Notes: generated by a model not told the origin, from the sequence alone. A stretch of DNA of 45,076 nt from Chloroflexota bacterium (GCA_027364875.1 DAHXON010000018.1:1-45076); one strand, 5' to 3'; shown: positions 7,577 through 16,982, numbered from the stretch's first letter. Numbers and translations are program-made.

Positions 7577-9897
7577 TTCGATGCCAGCGTGTCCGGCACA
7601 AGCCTAAGGCTTAGGCCGGCTCGAATGAGCTGCTCCTTGGACGGATGCGACGGGCCCGATGCCAGCCAAGCGGCGTCGTCCAGGTAGCCAGTGACAGTGG
7701 ACACCGTCTGCCGCCGACCCGAGGGGCTGACCACGTCGGCATACGGCCCATCGAACAGGCGGCGGTCGAAGAAGGCCTCGGGCCATTCCTCTACGATCCT
7801 TGGCACAACGGACGGGGGAACCAACGGAAGGTAGTCGCCACTCTCCACCACGGACTCGACGTCGGCCGTCTTGAAGTTCTGGGTAATGCGGTCCTCCGTG
7901 ATGTGGCGCTCCGCTTCATTTAGGGCGTTGCGCCAGGGACGGGCCGGATTGTCTTTCACGCAGGCAACCATCCGCTCCTGGATATCCCGCAGCAGCTGGG
8001 TTGCTTCCGCGTTTAGCAAGTTGGGATCGATGGCGCGAGACACGAGGTGGTGAGACTTCAGCTCCGCGTACACCGATCCAATGGTCGCCGTGGACCCAGT
8101 GGCTCGTACAAGCATGTGCTGGGCTACTTCCAGGAGGATCAGATCAGCGGGGTCGTCGTCAAAGCGGCGGAAATGCGGATGGCCCACGTCAGCAAACGCC
8201 GTCATCGCGCCCCCCCGGCCTGTTGCGATCCACACGGGGATGCGACGCCCGTCCGTGCTCCTGAACTGCTCGTCCACTATATAAGCGGTCAGCGGAACTG
8301 GCCGGCCGGGAACTCCGGTTGCCGAGAACTCACCCGTCAGCTCAAGGATGGGAGAGCCGACGGATGCCAGCCTCGTGACCTTCTCAGACTCCGTTTCCGG
8401 CCGCTCCTTCGGCTCCGGCGGGATCGGCGCTGGAGCCTCCTCCTCCGGCGTTGGACCCGCTTCTGATGTGAACTCAATCGTGGGATCGACCTTCGCGGCG
8501 GCAGCCGCGGCCGTCGCGGCCTGCTTTCGTTCTTTCTCAGCCTTTACGGCCGCCTCATGTTCGAGGACCGCGTTCCACCACTGCGAGTCGTCTTGGTATT
8601 GGGGGTCGCCAGTCCGGAACCGCTTGTCCCAATCTCGGTTGTCCACTCTCGCCTTACCATTTCCGGGCGTCAGGTAGTTCGTGCCCGGGTCGTTTCGACG
8701 GTACCCGCGGTGAAGCTGACCAAGTGGTGAGTCGTTTCGCTGATAGCCTCTCTGCGCCGCGCGTCGCGGTAGAAGTGGCCCGGTCCCCCGGATGATCTCG
8801 ACCGCCTTTCGCCAACCCCGATCACTCGTGTCGAAGGAGTCTTTCGTGTAGACAACGGGGACGTGGTCGAGATGTATTTCGCCGACGATCCGGCCCTCGC
8901 TGTACGGAACTTCGAGCGGGTATTCGATCTCTCCCTGTCCGCTCGGGTCCTCCGGGTCACGCCACTGGAAGATGCTCTTGTCGAACCTGAGGATCTTGCG
9001 ACCGTTCCTCAGGAAATCGACTCCGTACTCCCTGTCGTCGAGGTAACGCTGGATACCAAGCCAGCCCCAGACGCGGAGCGGCCTAACGTCCAGGTCAGCC
9101 GAGCCGCACTCCTCGCAGGTCGCTCCGTCGGCCTCCTGCCAGACGCCACAGGCACGGCAGTACGCCCGCGTCCCCAGGTCGCGGTCGATCTCGATCCGCG
9201 CCTGGATGACTTCGCCGTCCCTGGTCACAGAGCGATCGGCGGCCCACAGGCAGTGGCGATATGGTTTGACGGCGATCCCGTTTACTAGCAGACGGTAGCC
9301 TCGATCAAGCAGCAGGTACGAGTAGACGCCCCCGAGCGTGTCTCGCAGCCGCGCTTGGTTGCCCTGACGGGCGAACCACCCGGAGAAGTTCTCCAGGCGT
9401 GAGACCTCGACGCGCGTCCCATGCTGACTCCGCGAGTCCTTGGGCACCCGGATCTCCGGTACCTCATAGCCCTCCTTGATGGCATCGAGGTCAATCTCCA
9501 CGCCGACCCACTCAGCGTCGCCCGCGCGAGTCGTGAGGAAACGGGTCACGCTACCCATTCGAGCGGTGGCGACGTTGAAGCCAAGGCCGAACAGGCCGAG
9601 TTTGCTCAGGGGGTCGTTTCCGGAGAAGCCAGCGCTTACCGCGTCCGTGACTCGTTCGAGCGACATGCCGCGGCCGTTGTCTAGCACGCGCACAACGCCG
9701 TCAGCCTGTCCATTGGGCCCGCTCCCCGGAAGTTGTATTGAGACGTCGAAGGGTTCCGTCCAGCCAGACTCGTTGCGTTCGATGTCCAGGAACTCGTCGA
9801 GACTGTTGTCGATCAGCTCGGCGATGCATTGCCAGGGGTCGAACTCGATCTGGCCAAGGGCCTTGAGAATGCGAGGCTTGGGCGTAATCGACACCAT
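7573..9897 (-). CDS. MORC/MutL-like GHKL ATPase of a restriction-modification operon
   Basis: The 774-residue product opens with a GHKL ATPase domain: N box IAELIDNSLDEF (Glu27, Asn31), DNGRGM (73-78), and GLFGLGF (101-107). A zinc ribbon follows at about 247-264 (CRACG then CEECG) inside the transducer-like region (to about 390). Then come a low-complexity Ala/Lys/Glu coiled section (about 460-530) and a C-terminal domain of about 220 residues that I cannot assign. MORC-type GHKL ATPases form nucleotide-gated dimer clamps on DNA, and prokaryotic versions occur in restriction-modification operons with helicases and nucleases. The ATG at 9897 has a poor ribosome site; TTG 9924, directly after the methyltransferase stop and preceded by GGGGGC, is a good alternative adding nine residues. 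Confidence 0.85.
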   Translation of the reverse strand: MVSITPKPRILKALGQIEFDPWQCIAELIDNSLDEFLDIERNESGWTEPFDVSIQLPGSGPNGQADGVVRVLDNGRGMSLERVTDAVSAGFSGNDPLSKLGLFGLGFNVATARMGSVTRFLTTRAGDAEWVGVEIDLDAIKEGYEVPEIRVPKDSRSQHGTRVEVSRLENFSGWFARQGNQARLRDTLGGVYSYLLLDRGYRLLVNGIAVKPYRHCLWAADRSVTRDGEVIQARIEIDRDLGTRAYCRACGVWQEADGATCEECGSADLDVRPLRVWGWLGIQRYLDDREYGVDFLRNGRKILRFDKSIFQWRDPEDPSGQGEIEYPLEVPYSEGRIVGEIHLDHVPVVYTKDSFDTSDRGWRKAVEIIRGTGPLLPRRAAQRGYQRNDSPLGQLHRGYRRNDPGTNYLTPGNGKARVDNRDWDKRFRTGDPQYQDDSQWWNAVLEHEAAVKAEKERKQAATAAAAAAKVDPTIEFTSEAGPTPEEEAPAPIPPEPKERPETESEKVTRLASVGSPILELTGEFSATGVPGRPVPLTAYIVDEQFRSTDGRRIPVWIATGRGGAMTAFADVGHPHFRRFDDDPADLILLEVAQHMLVRATGSTATIGSVYAELKSHHLVSRAIDPNLLNAEATQLLRDIQERMVACVKDNPARPWRNALNEAERHITEDRITQNFKTADVESVVESGDYLPLVPPSVVPRIVEEWPEAFFDRRLFDGPYADVVSPSGRRQTVSTVTGYLDDAAWLASGPSHPSKEQLIRAGLSLRLVPDTLASK

Positions 9898-9925
9898 TCT
9901 GCCCGTGCGTTCGGCTGTATCCAAC

Positions 9926-11059
9926 CTAAGCCCCCTTTCTGAGTAACTCCGCGATGCCTCGCCCAACCGCCTCGGCAAGCTGCACCGGGACCGCGTTGCC
10001 GATCTGCCGCAACGCGACCGATCTGGGTGCTGGAAGTACGTAGTCGTCTGGAAAGCCTTGGAGCGCCGCGCACTCACGGACTGTGAGATAACGGTGGCTC
10101 CGGTCATCGAGCAAGACGATGTGCTCGCCGCCAGGCGTCCCGTGTACGCCCGCCTTGACTGTCTTCGCCGGCCAGTCGAGGAGGCTCCCGCGATGCCGTT
10201 TGTAGAGTCGAGCACCCGCGACCACTCGGCTGTGAGGGTCGTTCGTGGTGGTTCGAGCGGAGAGTTCCGCGATGATGTCCCGTGTGGTTCGCCATCGGAG
10301 GGCCGCCCCGGAGTCACCGTGCAATGTGGACCGGATCTTCGCCAGCTCCAACCTGTGGCGGTCACGCACCGCAGCCGCGACTTCGTGCTGCTGCCAGTAG
10401 TCGTCTGCGGCGAGGGCGTCCACCAGGGCTTGGCGTCCGAGCGTCGCCTTGGGCCATTGCCACCCGGTTAGGGGCGTCCGCAACCCCACGATGAAGAGAC
10501 GGACCCGTTGCTGCGCAGCTCCGTAGTCGGCCGCGTTCAGGAGAGCCCAGTGGACTTCGTACTCGTGCTCAGTAACGGCAGCCAGGGCACTCTTATGTTC
10601 GGCCTCGCTCGGCCCAGGCTGAACGCTTGGGTCGCGAAGTTGGGCCACGATGTAGCCGAAGTAATCCTTGGCGGCCGGGAAGGTGAGACCTCTGACGTTC
10701 TCGATCAGGAAGGCGCGCGGCCTTGCTTGCCTAATCGCGCGTACGGTGGCCGGGAAACCGTCGCGATGATCGTCACTTCCAAGCCGGAGGCCCCCAATGC
10801 TGAAGGGCTGGCATGGTGGTCCCGCCGAAAGAAGGTCCACCCCTTCATATCCGGTGAAGCTGATCTTCTCGACGTCGCCTCGCTCGACGGGCCAGTTCCC
10901 GCTATGGTCTGCAGCGTTCGCTTGAAGCGTTGCGACCGCCCGCGGGTCTCGCTCCACCAAGGTCTTTGCGTCGAAGCCCGCCCGACTGAGCCCTAGCGCG
11001 AGTCCCCCGGCGCCCGCGAACAGCTCAATGCTCGACAGGGCACCTTCTTGCGGACTCAT
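9926..11059 (-). CDS. C5-cytosine DNA methyltransferase (Dcm family)
   Basis: The 377-residue product carries the ordered motifs of DNA cytosine-5 methyltransferases: motif I IELFAGAGGLALGL (11-24) for S-adenosylmethionine, motif IV GPPCQPF with catalytic Cys83, motif VI IENVRG (119-124), motif VIII QQRVRLFIVG, a variable target-recognition region between about 210 and 310, and motifs IX-X ending in RQIGNAVP. It should methylate one cytosine in a short site that cannot be read from sequence. It leads an operon with the GHKL ATPase, helicase-nuclease, a 182-residue protein and Vsr. ATG 11059 has GGAG about 9 bases upstream; TTG 11089 would add ten residues. An imperfect palindrome at 11106-11128 lies in the promoter region. 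Confidence 0.93.
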   Translation of the reverse strand: MSPQEGALSSIELFAGAGGLALGLSRAGFDAKTLVERDPRAVATLQANAADHSGNWPVERGDVEKISFTGYEGVDLLSAGPPCQPFSIGGLRLGSDDHRDGFPATVRAIRQARPRAFLIENVRGLTFPAAKDYFGYIVAQLRDPSVQPGPSEAEHKSALAAVTEHEYEVHWALLNAADYGAAQQRVRLFIVGLRTPLTGWQWPKATLGRQALVDALAADDYWQQHEVAAAVRDRHRLELAKIRSTLHGDSGAALRWRTTRDIIAELSARTTTNDPHSRVVAGARLYKRHRGSLLDWPAKTVKAGVHGTPGGEHIVLLDDRSHRYLTVRECAALQGFPDDYVLPAPRSVALRQIGNAVPVQLAEAVGRGIAELLRKGA

Positions 11060-11105
11060 ATGTGGTTTCTCCGGCGCCACGTCCAGCAACTCGCCCCACC
11101 CCGTA

Positions 11106-11128
11106 TGACAACCGGATACAGGTTATCA
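11106..11128. promoter_or_regulatory. imperfect palindrome upstream of the methyltransferase gene
   Basis: TGACAACC, 7-base spacer, GGTTATCA: two 8-base arms with one mismatch, 47 bases upstream of the methyltransferase ATG. It has the form of a dimeric repressor site, but no obvious controller gene is next to it. Confidence 0.4.
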
Positions 11129-11423
11129 ACTGGGGTGTCAGCTAGGATGGCAAGACGCGCACCCCGAGGACGGATGCGGGGTCCTTGGCATCGTCCGACG
11201 CACAACGGTCTAGACGGTACTCCTCAGGGGGCGGCTGAGTCTGGGCGTTCTCGCCTGTGTCCACCCGGCCCCGTGTGGAGCAAGAAAGCACTGGTTTGGC
11301 GTCGCGATATGTGCCACTAAGTTGCATTGGGGGTAAGGGTCGAAACTCGCCTCGACTGCCTTGTGCTTGTCACCATTGACAGAGATGACGCCAGAGGTGG
11401 CACCGAGTCTCGACTCCCGTCCG

Positions 11424-11446
11424 ATGGTACGCGGAATGGTACGCAG
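11424..11446. repeat. left copy of a 23-bp direct repeat
   Basis: The copy contains GGTACGC twice, 12 bases apart (from 11426 and 11438). It matches the stretch at 21968-21990 in 21 of 23 positions, in the same orientation. CTTGA follows both copies at the same offset of 28 bases. It ends 43 bases before the VirB4 start codon. Confidence 0.75.
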
Positions 11447-11489
11447 CACATCTTGATCTTGGATACTGGCGTCACGCACGCTAGTCGCC

Positions 11490-13631
11490 ATGCTCATCAA
11501 GCGTCGGGACCGTGCGCCAAGGACAAAGCCCAAGCCCCTTATTCGGGCGTTCGAGATCCCGCCAGTCAACCTCGAGCTCCTCGGGGCTGAGGAGCGAACG
11601 GCCGCGATCACGGCCACACGCGAGCTTTATGACGCGATCCCCGGACCTTTCCAGATCCTGTCGGTGCCGATCGAGCGGAGCCCGTCTGAGCATCTTGACG
11701 CCCTCTCTCCGGTCACCGGAGCGCCGCGCCCGTACCTGACTGCCTACGCGGGCCTGTATCGCGACCTCGCGGCCAACCTCGCCCGCCCGCCGCGGCGATG
11801 CCTGATCGTCGTCCAGGGCAACAGCGAGGCCACGATCGCCAGAGTTGCGGAACTCGTCCGCCGGACCGGCGAAGAACACGGCATCAGGCTGCGAGCCGTC
11901 TCCGACACCGAACTCGGCCAGACCGCATCTCAGCTCGCAGGCCAAGGCACCGAATACCGGATCGGCGCCAACGTCGTCGAAGGCCCGGAGGCGCTCACGC
12001 TCGTCGCACTGGGTCGGCGCTGGCCGGCCCAGGTCGAGCCCGGCTGGACCGCCCCGGTGCTGGCCCTGTCGGGTGTCGAGGCGATCTCGATGCGAGTGCG
12101 GCCCCTGTCCCGGGCCGAGGCGATGAGCTTTCTGACCGTTCGCCTTCGCCAGGTTCGAGCCGCCGAGCGTCTCGCTTTCGAGCGCGGCGAGCTCTCCGAC
12201 GTCGAACGCGACCGCGTCCTGCAGACGAGTGTGAGCGGGCGGCGGACCGTCCACGCCGGAGCGGGCCGCCTGTACCTGGTCGACACTATTCTTCTCGTCC
12301 GGGCTCCCGACCTCGCGACCCTCGCCGAGCGCCTGGACATGATCCGCCTGGAGCTACGCACGGTCGGCTTCGAGCCCGAGGTGGCGACCTTTCGCCTTGC
12401 CGACGCCTGGCGCGGTGTCGTGCCCGGCTCGGCTCCGGCGCCGATCGCCGAACGCAACCTCGACAGCGCAAGCCTCGCCGCAAGCCTCCTGCACCTCGAG
12501 GGTGATCTCTACGAACCATCCGGCCATCTGTACGGCCGGGCCCGAACCACCGGAGCGCCCATCGTCCTCGACCGCTTCGACCGGCCCTCGCACAACGCCA
12601 TCGTTCTCGGGCAGACGGGCACTGGCAAGACGATGGCCACGGGCGCGGAGATGGTCCGCGCCATCCTCCAGGGCATCCGGGTCCTCGCGGTCGATCCACT
12701 CGGCGACTATCGCCGCCTGACAGCGGAGCTCGGCGGCCTGTACATCGAACCCGGATCGGGCAAGAGCGGGCTCAACCCCTTCGCCCTCACGGGCGAGCGC
12801 GCGGGCGCGCTCAGCGCCAAGCTCCAGATCCTGCCGGCGCTTGTCGGCGCCATGGTCGGCAACCTCTCACGCGACGAGCGGGCCGTGCTCGATCCCGCCC
12901 TTCGGAAGGTCTACGAACGTGCCGGCATCACCGCGGATCCGGCCACGCACGACGCGGCGCCCCCAACGTTGGCAAACCTGCATGAGATCCTGCGAGAGAC
13001 GCCCGGCGGTGCACCGATCGCCAACCGCTTGGAGCGCTGGGCCACGGGTTCGCTCGCGCCGATCTTCGCTGGAAGCGCGCCTTCGTTGAACGATCGCCCT
13101 CTGGTCGTCGTCGGCCTGGCGGCGCTTGCCGATCTCGAGGTTCGATCGGTCGCGCAGCTCGCCGCCCTCGCGCTGCTCTGGGATGCGGTCCGGATCGACA
13201 TGGCTCGAAAGCTCATCGTCGTGGACGAGGCCTGGAAAGTGATGCGCCACCCCGCCGGCGCGGCCTTCGTCGAGGAGCTTGCCCGATCCGCCCGCCACTA
13301 TCACGCGGGTCTGCAACTGGCGACCCAGGACATCGTCGAGTTCCTCCGCTCGGACTTCGGCGAGTCGATCGTCAAGCAGTGCGACATCCGGATCCTGCTC
13401 GGCCAGACGCCTGAGGGCGCCGACGCGCTGGCGCGCTACTTCGATCTGACGCCCGCCGAGCGGCGCTCGCTCATCCACGCCCGCCCAGGCGAGGGCCTTC
13501 TCTTCGTCGGGCGAAGCCACGTCGCCTATGAGGCCACGGTGAGCCGGCGGGAATACGCCGCGCTCACCAGCCGCCCATCGGATCTAGTGGAGCAAGCCAA
13601 TAAGAGGTACGCGCCCGCCGATTCCCCGTGA
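11490..13631 (+). CDS. VirB4-type conjugation ATPase
   Basis: VirB4 proteins are the hexameric ATPases that power assembly and transport by type IV secretion and conjugation machines at the inner face of the membrane. The 713-residue product has a poorly conserved N-terminal half (about 20-330) and a RecA-like C-terminal half: Walker A VLGQTGTGKT with GQTGTGKT at 374-381, LAVDPLGDYRRL just after it, Walker B KLIVVDEAWKVM (about 573-584), then ATQDIVEFL and ILLGQTPEGAD. Length and motif order fit VirB4/TrbE. The start is ATG 11490; its ribosome site is weak. The stop overlaps the GTG of the next gene, and the two following genes are also conjugation genes. Confidence 0.9.
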   Translation: MLIKRRDRAPRTKPKPLIRAFEIPPVNLELLGAEERTAAITATRELYDAIPGPFQILSVPIERSPSEHLDALSPVTGAPRPYLTAYAGLYRDLAANLARPPRRCLIVVQGNSEATIARVAELVRRTGEEHGIRLRAVSDTELGQTASQLAGQGTEYRIGANVVEGPEALTLVALGRRWPAQVEPGWTAPVLALSGVEAISMRVRPLSRAEAMSFLTVRLRQVRAAERLAFERGELSDVERDRVLQTSVSGRRTVHAGAGRLYLVDTILLVRAPDLATLAERLDMIRLELRTVGFEPEVATFRLADAWRGVVPGSAPAPIAERNLDSASLAASLLHLEGDLYEPSGHLYGRARTTGAPIVLDRFDRPSHNAIVLGQTGTGKTMATGAEMVRAILQGIRVLAVDPLGDYRRLTAELGGLYIEPGSGKSGLNPFALTGERAGALSAKLQILPALVGAMVGNLSRDERAVLDPALRKVYERAGITADPATHDAAPPTLANLHEILRETPGGAPIANRLERWATGSLAPIFAGSAPSLNDRPLVVVGLAALADLEVRSVAQLAALALLWDAVRIDMARKLIVVDEAWKVMRHPAGAAFVEELARSARHYHAGLQLATQDIVEFLRSDFGESIVKQCDIRILLGQTPEGADALARYFDLTPAERRSLIHARPGEGLLFVGRSHVAYEATVSRREYAALTSRPSDLVEQANKRYAPADSP

Positions 13632-14560
13632 GCCGCCGGCTCGCCTACGGCTGCGCGATCGGGTGCGCCGGACAGCTGGTCGCCCTCATCATCCTCTGCG
13701 GCGCGATCGGCATACTCGCGGGCTCCTGCGCCATCGCCGCTGCGCCGGTTCCATCGCCCGCGCCGATCGGCGACATCCCTCCGGCCTACCTCGTCCTGTA
13801 CGAGCAGGCCGCCGAGCGCTTCGGGATCCAGTGGCAGGTGCTCGCCGGAGTCGGGCGCGTCGAGACCGACCACGGCCGTGGAGACGCCAACTGCGCGCCC
13901 AACGCCGCCGGCGCTCGCGGGCCCATGCAATTCGAGCCCGCCACATTCGCCGAGGCGGCCCGCATGGCCGGCATCTCTAGCCCGAACATCTGCGACCCGG
14001 CAGACGCCATCTTTGCGGCCGCGGCGCTGCTGGCGCACGACGGTGCGCCTGCGAACTGGCAGGCGGCGCTCCTCGCCTACAACCTCGACCCGGCCTACCC
14101 CGACGAGGTTATGACCTGGGCGAACAGCTACGCCGTCTCGGTCCAGGTCATCTGGCCGCTCGCAGGGTCGATCACCCAGGGGTTCGGGCCCACCTCGCTC
14201 ACTCTCGAGCCGCCGCTCGTATACCAGGGCAAGTACTACCCGCACTTCCACGCCGGCATCGACATCGCGGCGCCGGTCGGCACGCCGGTGCGGGCGATTT
14301 CCGGCGGCCGCGTCGTCGTCGCCGGAACGGACTCCAGCGGCGCCGTGGTCGTCGAGATCGAGCACCTGCCCGACGTGATCTCGCTATACGGCCATCTCGA
14401 AGACCCGCCGGCGGTCAAGGTCGGTGACGTCGTCGTGACCGGCCAGGTCGTCGGCAGGGTGGGAGTCACCGGGATCACGACCGGGCCGCATCTCCACTTC
14501 GCCATCTACGACGCCGGAGTTCCCATCGATCCACTCGCGGTCCTGCCGCCGAAAGGGTGA
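13628..14560 (+). CDS. two-domain peptidoglycan hydrolase: lytic transglycosylase plus M23 peptidase
   Basis: This 310-residue exported protein has an N-terminal membrane segment (about 15-40). A lytic transglycosylase-like domain follows at about 55-165, with GVGRVETDHGRGD (catalytic-type Glu79), GPMQFEPATF and AALLAYNLDP. The M23/LytM metallopeptidase domain runs from about 180 to 305: HAGIDIAAPVGTPVRA gives the first His and Asp (about 208 and 212), then YGHLEDP, then the HLHF zinc and catalytic motif (about 288-291). Conjugation systems of single-membrane bacteria often carry such fusions to open the wall for the transfer channel. The GTG start at 13628 overlaps the virB4-type stop (GTGA), and the coupling-ATPase gene starts 6 bases after its end. 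Confidence 0.9.
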   Translation: MSRRLAYGCAIGCAGQLVALIILCGAIGILAGSCAIAAAPVPSPAPIGDIPPAYLVLYEQAAERFGIQWQVLAGVGRVETDHGRGDANCAPNAAGARGPMQFEPATFAEAARMAGISSPNICDPADAIFAAAALLAHDGAPANWQAALLAYNLDPAYPDEVMTWANSYAVSVQVIWPLAGSITQGFGPTSLTLEPPLVYQGKYYPHFHAGIDIAAPVGTPVRAISGGRVVVAGTDSSGAVVVEIEHLPDVISLYGHLEDPPAVKVGDVVVTGQVVGRVGVTGITTGPHLHFAIYDAGVPIDPLAVLPPKG

Positions 14561-14566
14561 TCTGCC

Positions 14567-16918
14567 ATGGCTGTTCCGTTCCCGATCCCGCCGCTCCTGC
14601 TCGTGATCATGGCCAGTGCGGTCCTGTTCGTACTCGCCGGCATGTCCATCGTGCCGCCCCTAGCCACCAGCGTTCGCCAGGCCGGCTACGAACGCGTCGT
14701 CCGCCGCGAGCTTGTTCGCCTTGAGGTCATCCTGCCGGCGAACGCCGCGCTCCACGCTGACGCCACGGCCGAGCTGGTCCGGGCGCTCCATCCCGGGCAG
14801 CGCCGCGGGGTCGGGCGCTGGCGGGTCGGCTGGCCGCCGATCGAACTGCGCTTTCTCTGGCGCGATGGCTCGATGCACTGGCAAATCGACTGCCCGGCCC
14901 AGATCGAGTCCTCGGTCGAGATGGCCGTCCGTTCGGTCATCGGACGGTGCGAACTCGAAGAGGTCGAGATCGACGACCTGCCGCCCACGGCTGTCGCGAC
15001 GGCGCGCCTGGCCCGGGCCCAGACGCAATCCCTGCGGACCGATGCCGAGGCGGCCTCGGTTCCGCTGCGGCTCGCGGTGGCACTCGATCAGGCTCACACG
15101 AAGGCGGAGGTCGTGCTCCGCATCGGGCTAATGCCGGGCTCGTCATCCGGCTCTGGCGAGGAGGGCATCGGGCGATCGATCGCCGGGTTCATCCTCACCG
15201 CGATGGTCGACGCTGTTCTCATGCGATCGGTGGCCGACAAGCCGATGCCCCAGGCGCCGACACGCTCGACCGAGATATCGACCGGCATGTACAGCGCAAC
15301 CGTCGCCATGGAGGTCTCGGACGTGGCGCCCGCGGCCGGGGCGGCGCTGCTGTGGAAGCTCGTCAGCGCGACAGACGCGCTGAGACTGGGACCGCAGGCG
15401 CTGGTCTGGACGGTCCGCGAAGGCTCGAAGTCTGGAGCGTCTCCACTGTCGGCCGATCCCGAGCTGCTGGGCGCACTCTGGGCGCTACCCAACCGGCGGC
15501 TCGACGAGCTGGGCCTCGAGCGTGAGCGAGCCTTGCCTGGATCCCATCGCCAGCGTGAGGGTTCGGGAGGCATCGCGATCGCGGATGCCCGGCGCGGTCC
15601 ACTCACTCTCTCTCCGGAGACTCTCGCCCGCCATCTCGCAGTCTTCGGCGCCACCGGTTCGGGCAAGACGACGCTCCTGCTCAATCTCGTGCTCGGCTGC
15701 GCCAAAGCGGGAGTCGGCGTGACTGTCATCGACCCGCACGGCGATCTGACCAAGGACATTCTGGGCCGGGTTCCCGAAGACGGGCCAACCGTCCACGTCC
15801 TGCGTCTCGCCGATCGACTCCATCCGCGGGGCTTCAACTTCCTTGAGCGAGGCGGAGGAGATGACGCACAGCTCGTCGCCTCAGAGTTCGTGCAGCTGCT
15901 CGCGGACCTCTGGCCGCGGTTCTGCGGGCCGAAGATGCAGCACTACCTGCGCCACGCGCTCTTCGCCGCGTTCGCCGATCCCGATCAGCAGACGATCTTG
16001 GAGCTGATCCGCATCCTCACCAACGACCGCGCCCGGATGCGCTACACGGAGAAGCTCACGGACCCAATGGAGCGCGCCTTCTGGCGCGACGAGTGGCCAG
16101 GTCCCAAAGAGCGGGAGCACGACCCTTCCATCAAGGCCGTGCTCAACAAGCTCGGCGCGTTCGTCGGCTATGCGTCGATCCGCTCGATCGTCGGCCAGGG
16201 CGACTCCACGATCTCGCCCCGTATGGTCATGGATGCAGGCGACGTCCTGGTCGTGGACCTTTCGAACGTGGGCGGCGACAACGCCGCGCTCTTCGGCGCG
16301 ATGCTCATCAGCCGCTTCGCCATAGATGCGGTCGGCCGGCAGGGGAGGCCGGCGTCGGAGCGTCGGCCGCATCTCCTGGTGGTCGACGAAGCCCAGCGCT
16401 TCCACACCCAGGCGATGGAGGGCATCCTCGCCGAAGGCCGTAAGTTCGGCCTGCATATCGCGCTGGCGGCTCAGTCTCTATCCGCGCTTGGGGAGCGCCT
16501 CGCCGGCGCGGTTCGGACCAACGTAGCCTCGGTGGCGCTGCTGGAGCCCGGCACGGACGACGTCCGGGACTTGGGCCGCCTGTTCGCCCCGGTCAGCGCC
16601 GACGAGCTTCTGGCCATGCGCCGGTTCGACGTCGTCGTCCGGACCCGCGGCGCCGACGGCACGCCGCTCGTTCGCGGCGGCCGGGTGTCGATGCCAGGGC
16701 TCGCCGATCCGGAGCGCATGGAAGCAGTGGTCGCCGCAAGCGACAGGCGCGACGCGCCGCGGTCGCTCAAGAAGGTCCAAGCGGAGGTCTTCCGCCGCTC
16801 GGGCGGCAACGAGCCATCCCAGGAGGAGAAGCCGGCCGAAGCCAGGCCAGCGCAGCAGTCCGACGCGGCGGAGACTCAGCAGACCGCCGATAACCGGACC
16901 GCCACGGACAAGACATGA
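14567..16918 (+). CDS. TraD/VirD4-like type IV coupling ATPase
   Basis: The 783-residue product begins with one or two membrane helices (about 8-30). It then has a beta-rich region, and a RecA/HerA-like ATPase domain from about 345: Walker A FGATGSGKTTLLLNL (GATGSGKT at about 361-368), VIDPHGDLTKDIL, KMQHYLRHAL, Walker B PHLLVVDEAQRFH (about 601-612), and AAQSLSAL. Coupling proteins bring the relaxase-DNA complex to the secretion channel. The final 60 residues are a charged, disordered Gln/Glu/Ala tail. ATG 14567 is 6 bases after the hydrolase stop. DUF87-type transfer ATPases of mobile elements are the closest group; a more general HerA-like translocase role is a weaker alternative. Confidence 0.88.
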   Translation: MAVPFPIPPLLLVIMASAVLFVLAGMSIVPPLATSVRQAGYERVVRRELVRLEVILPANAALHADATAELVRALHPGQRRGVGRWRVGWPPIELRFLWRDGSMHWQIDCPAQIESSVEMAVRSVIGRCELEEVEIDDLPPTAVATARLARAQTQSLRTDAEAASVPLRLAVALDQAHTKAEVVLRIGLMPGSSSGSGEEGIGRSIAGFILTAMVDAVLMRSVADKPMPQAPTRSTEISTGMYSATVAMEVSDVAPAAGAALLWKLVSATDALRLGPQALVWTVREGSKSGASPLSADPELLGALWALPNRRLDELGLERERALPGSHRQREGSGGIAIADARRGPLTLSPETLARHLAVFGATGSGKTTLLLNLVLGCAKAGVGVTVIDPHGDLTKDILGRVPEDGPTVHVLRLADRLHPRGFNFLERGGGDDAQLVASEFVQLLADLWPRFCGPKMQHYLRHALFAAFADPDQQTILELIRILTNDRARMRYTEKLTDPMERAFWRDEWPGPKEREHDPSIKAVLNKLGAFVGYASIRSIVGQGDSTISPRMVMDAGDVLVVDLSNVGGDNAALFGAMLISRFAIDAVGRQGRPASERRPHLLVVDEAQRFHTQAMEGILAEGRKFGLHIALAAQSLSALGERLAGAVRTNVASVALLEPGTDDVRDLGRLFAPVSADELLAMRRFDVVVRTRGADGTPLVRGGRVSMPGLADPERMEAVVAASDRRDAPRSLKKVQAEVFRRSGGNEPSQEEKPAEARPAQQSDAAETQQTADNRTATDKT

Positions 16919-16941
16919 GGCCCCATGTGCCCTCCCGCCAG

Positions 16942-16982
16942 GGCGCTTGGCGGGGCGCTTGGCGGGGCGCTTGGCGGGGCGC
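16942..16982. repeat. 12-bp tandem repeat, three copies
   Basis: GGCGCTTGGCGG is repeated exactly three times (16942-16977), then GGCGC. It lies between the coupling-ATPase gene and the replication-relaxation gene, about 70 bases before the latter's start. Its role is unknown; iteron-like binding or simple slippage are both possible. Confidence 0.8.

Larger units (their letters stand above)
11060..11489. other. divergent control region between the restriction operon and the conjugation operon
   Basis: These 430 bases hold no gene I can support. They contain the palindrome at 11106-11128 and the direct repeat at 11424-11446. Promoters for both divergent operons must lie here, but no sigma-70-like pair stands out convincingly. 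Confidence 0.6.

Noticed and set aside
9898-10365. Upstream extension of the GHKL ATPase frame to 10365
   Set aside because: It overlies the methyltransferase C-terminal motifs in another frame and reads as low-complexity Arg/Ser/Thr sequence.
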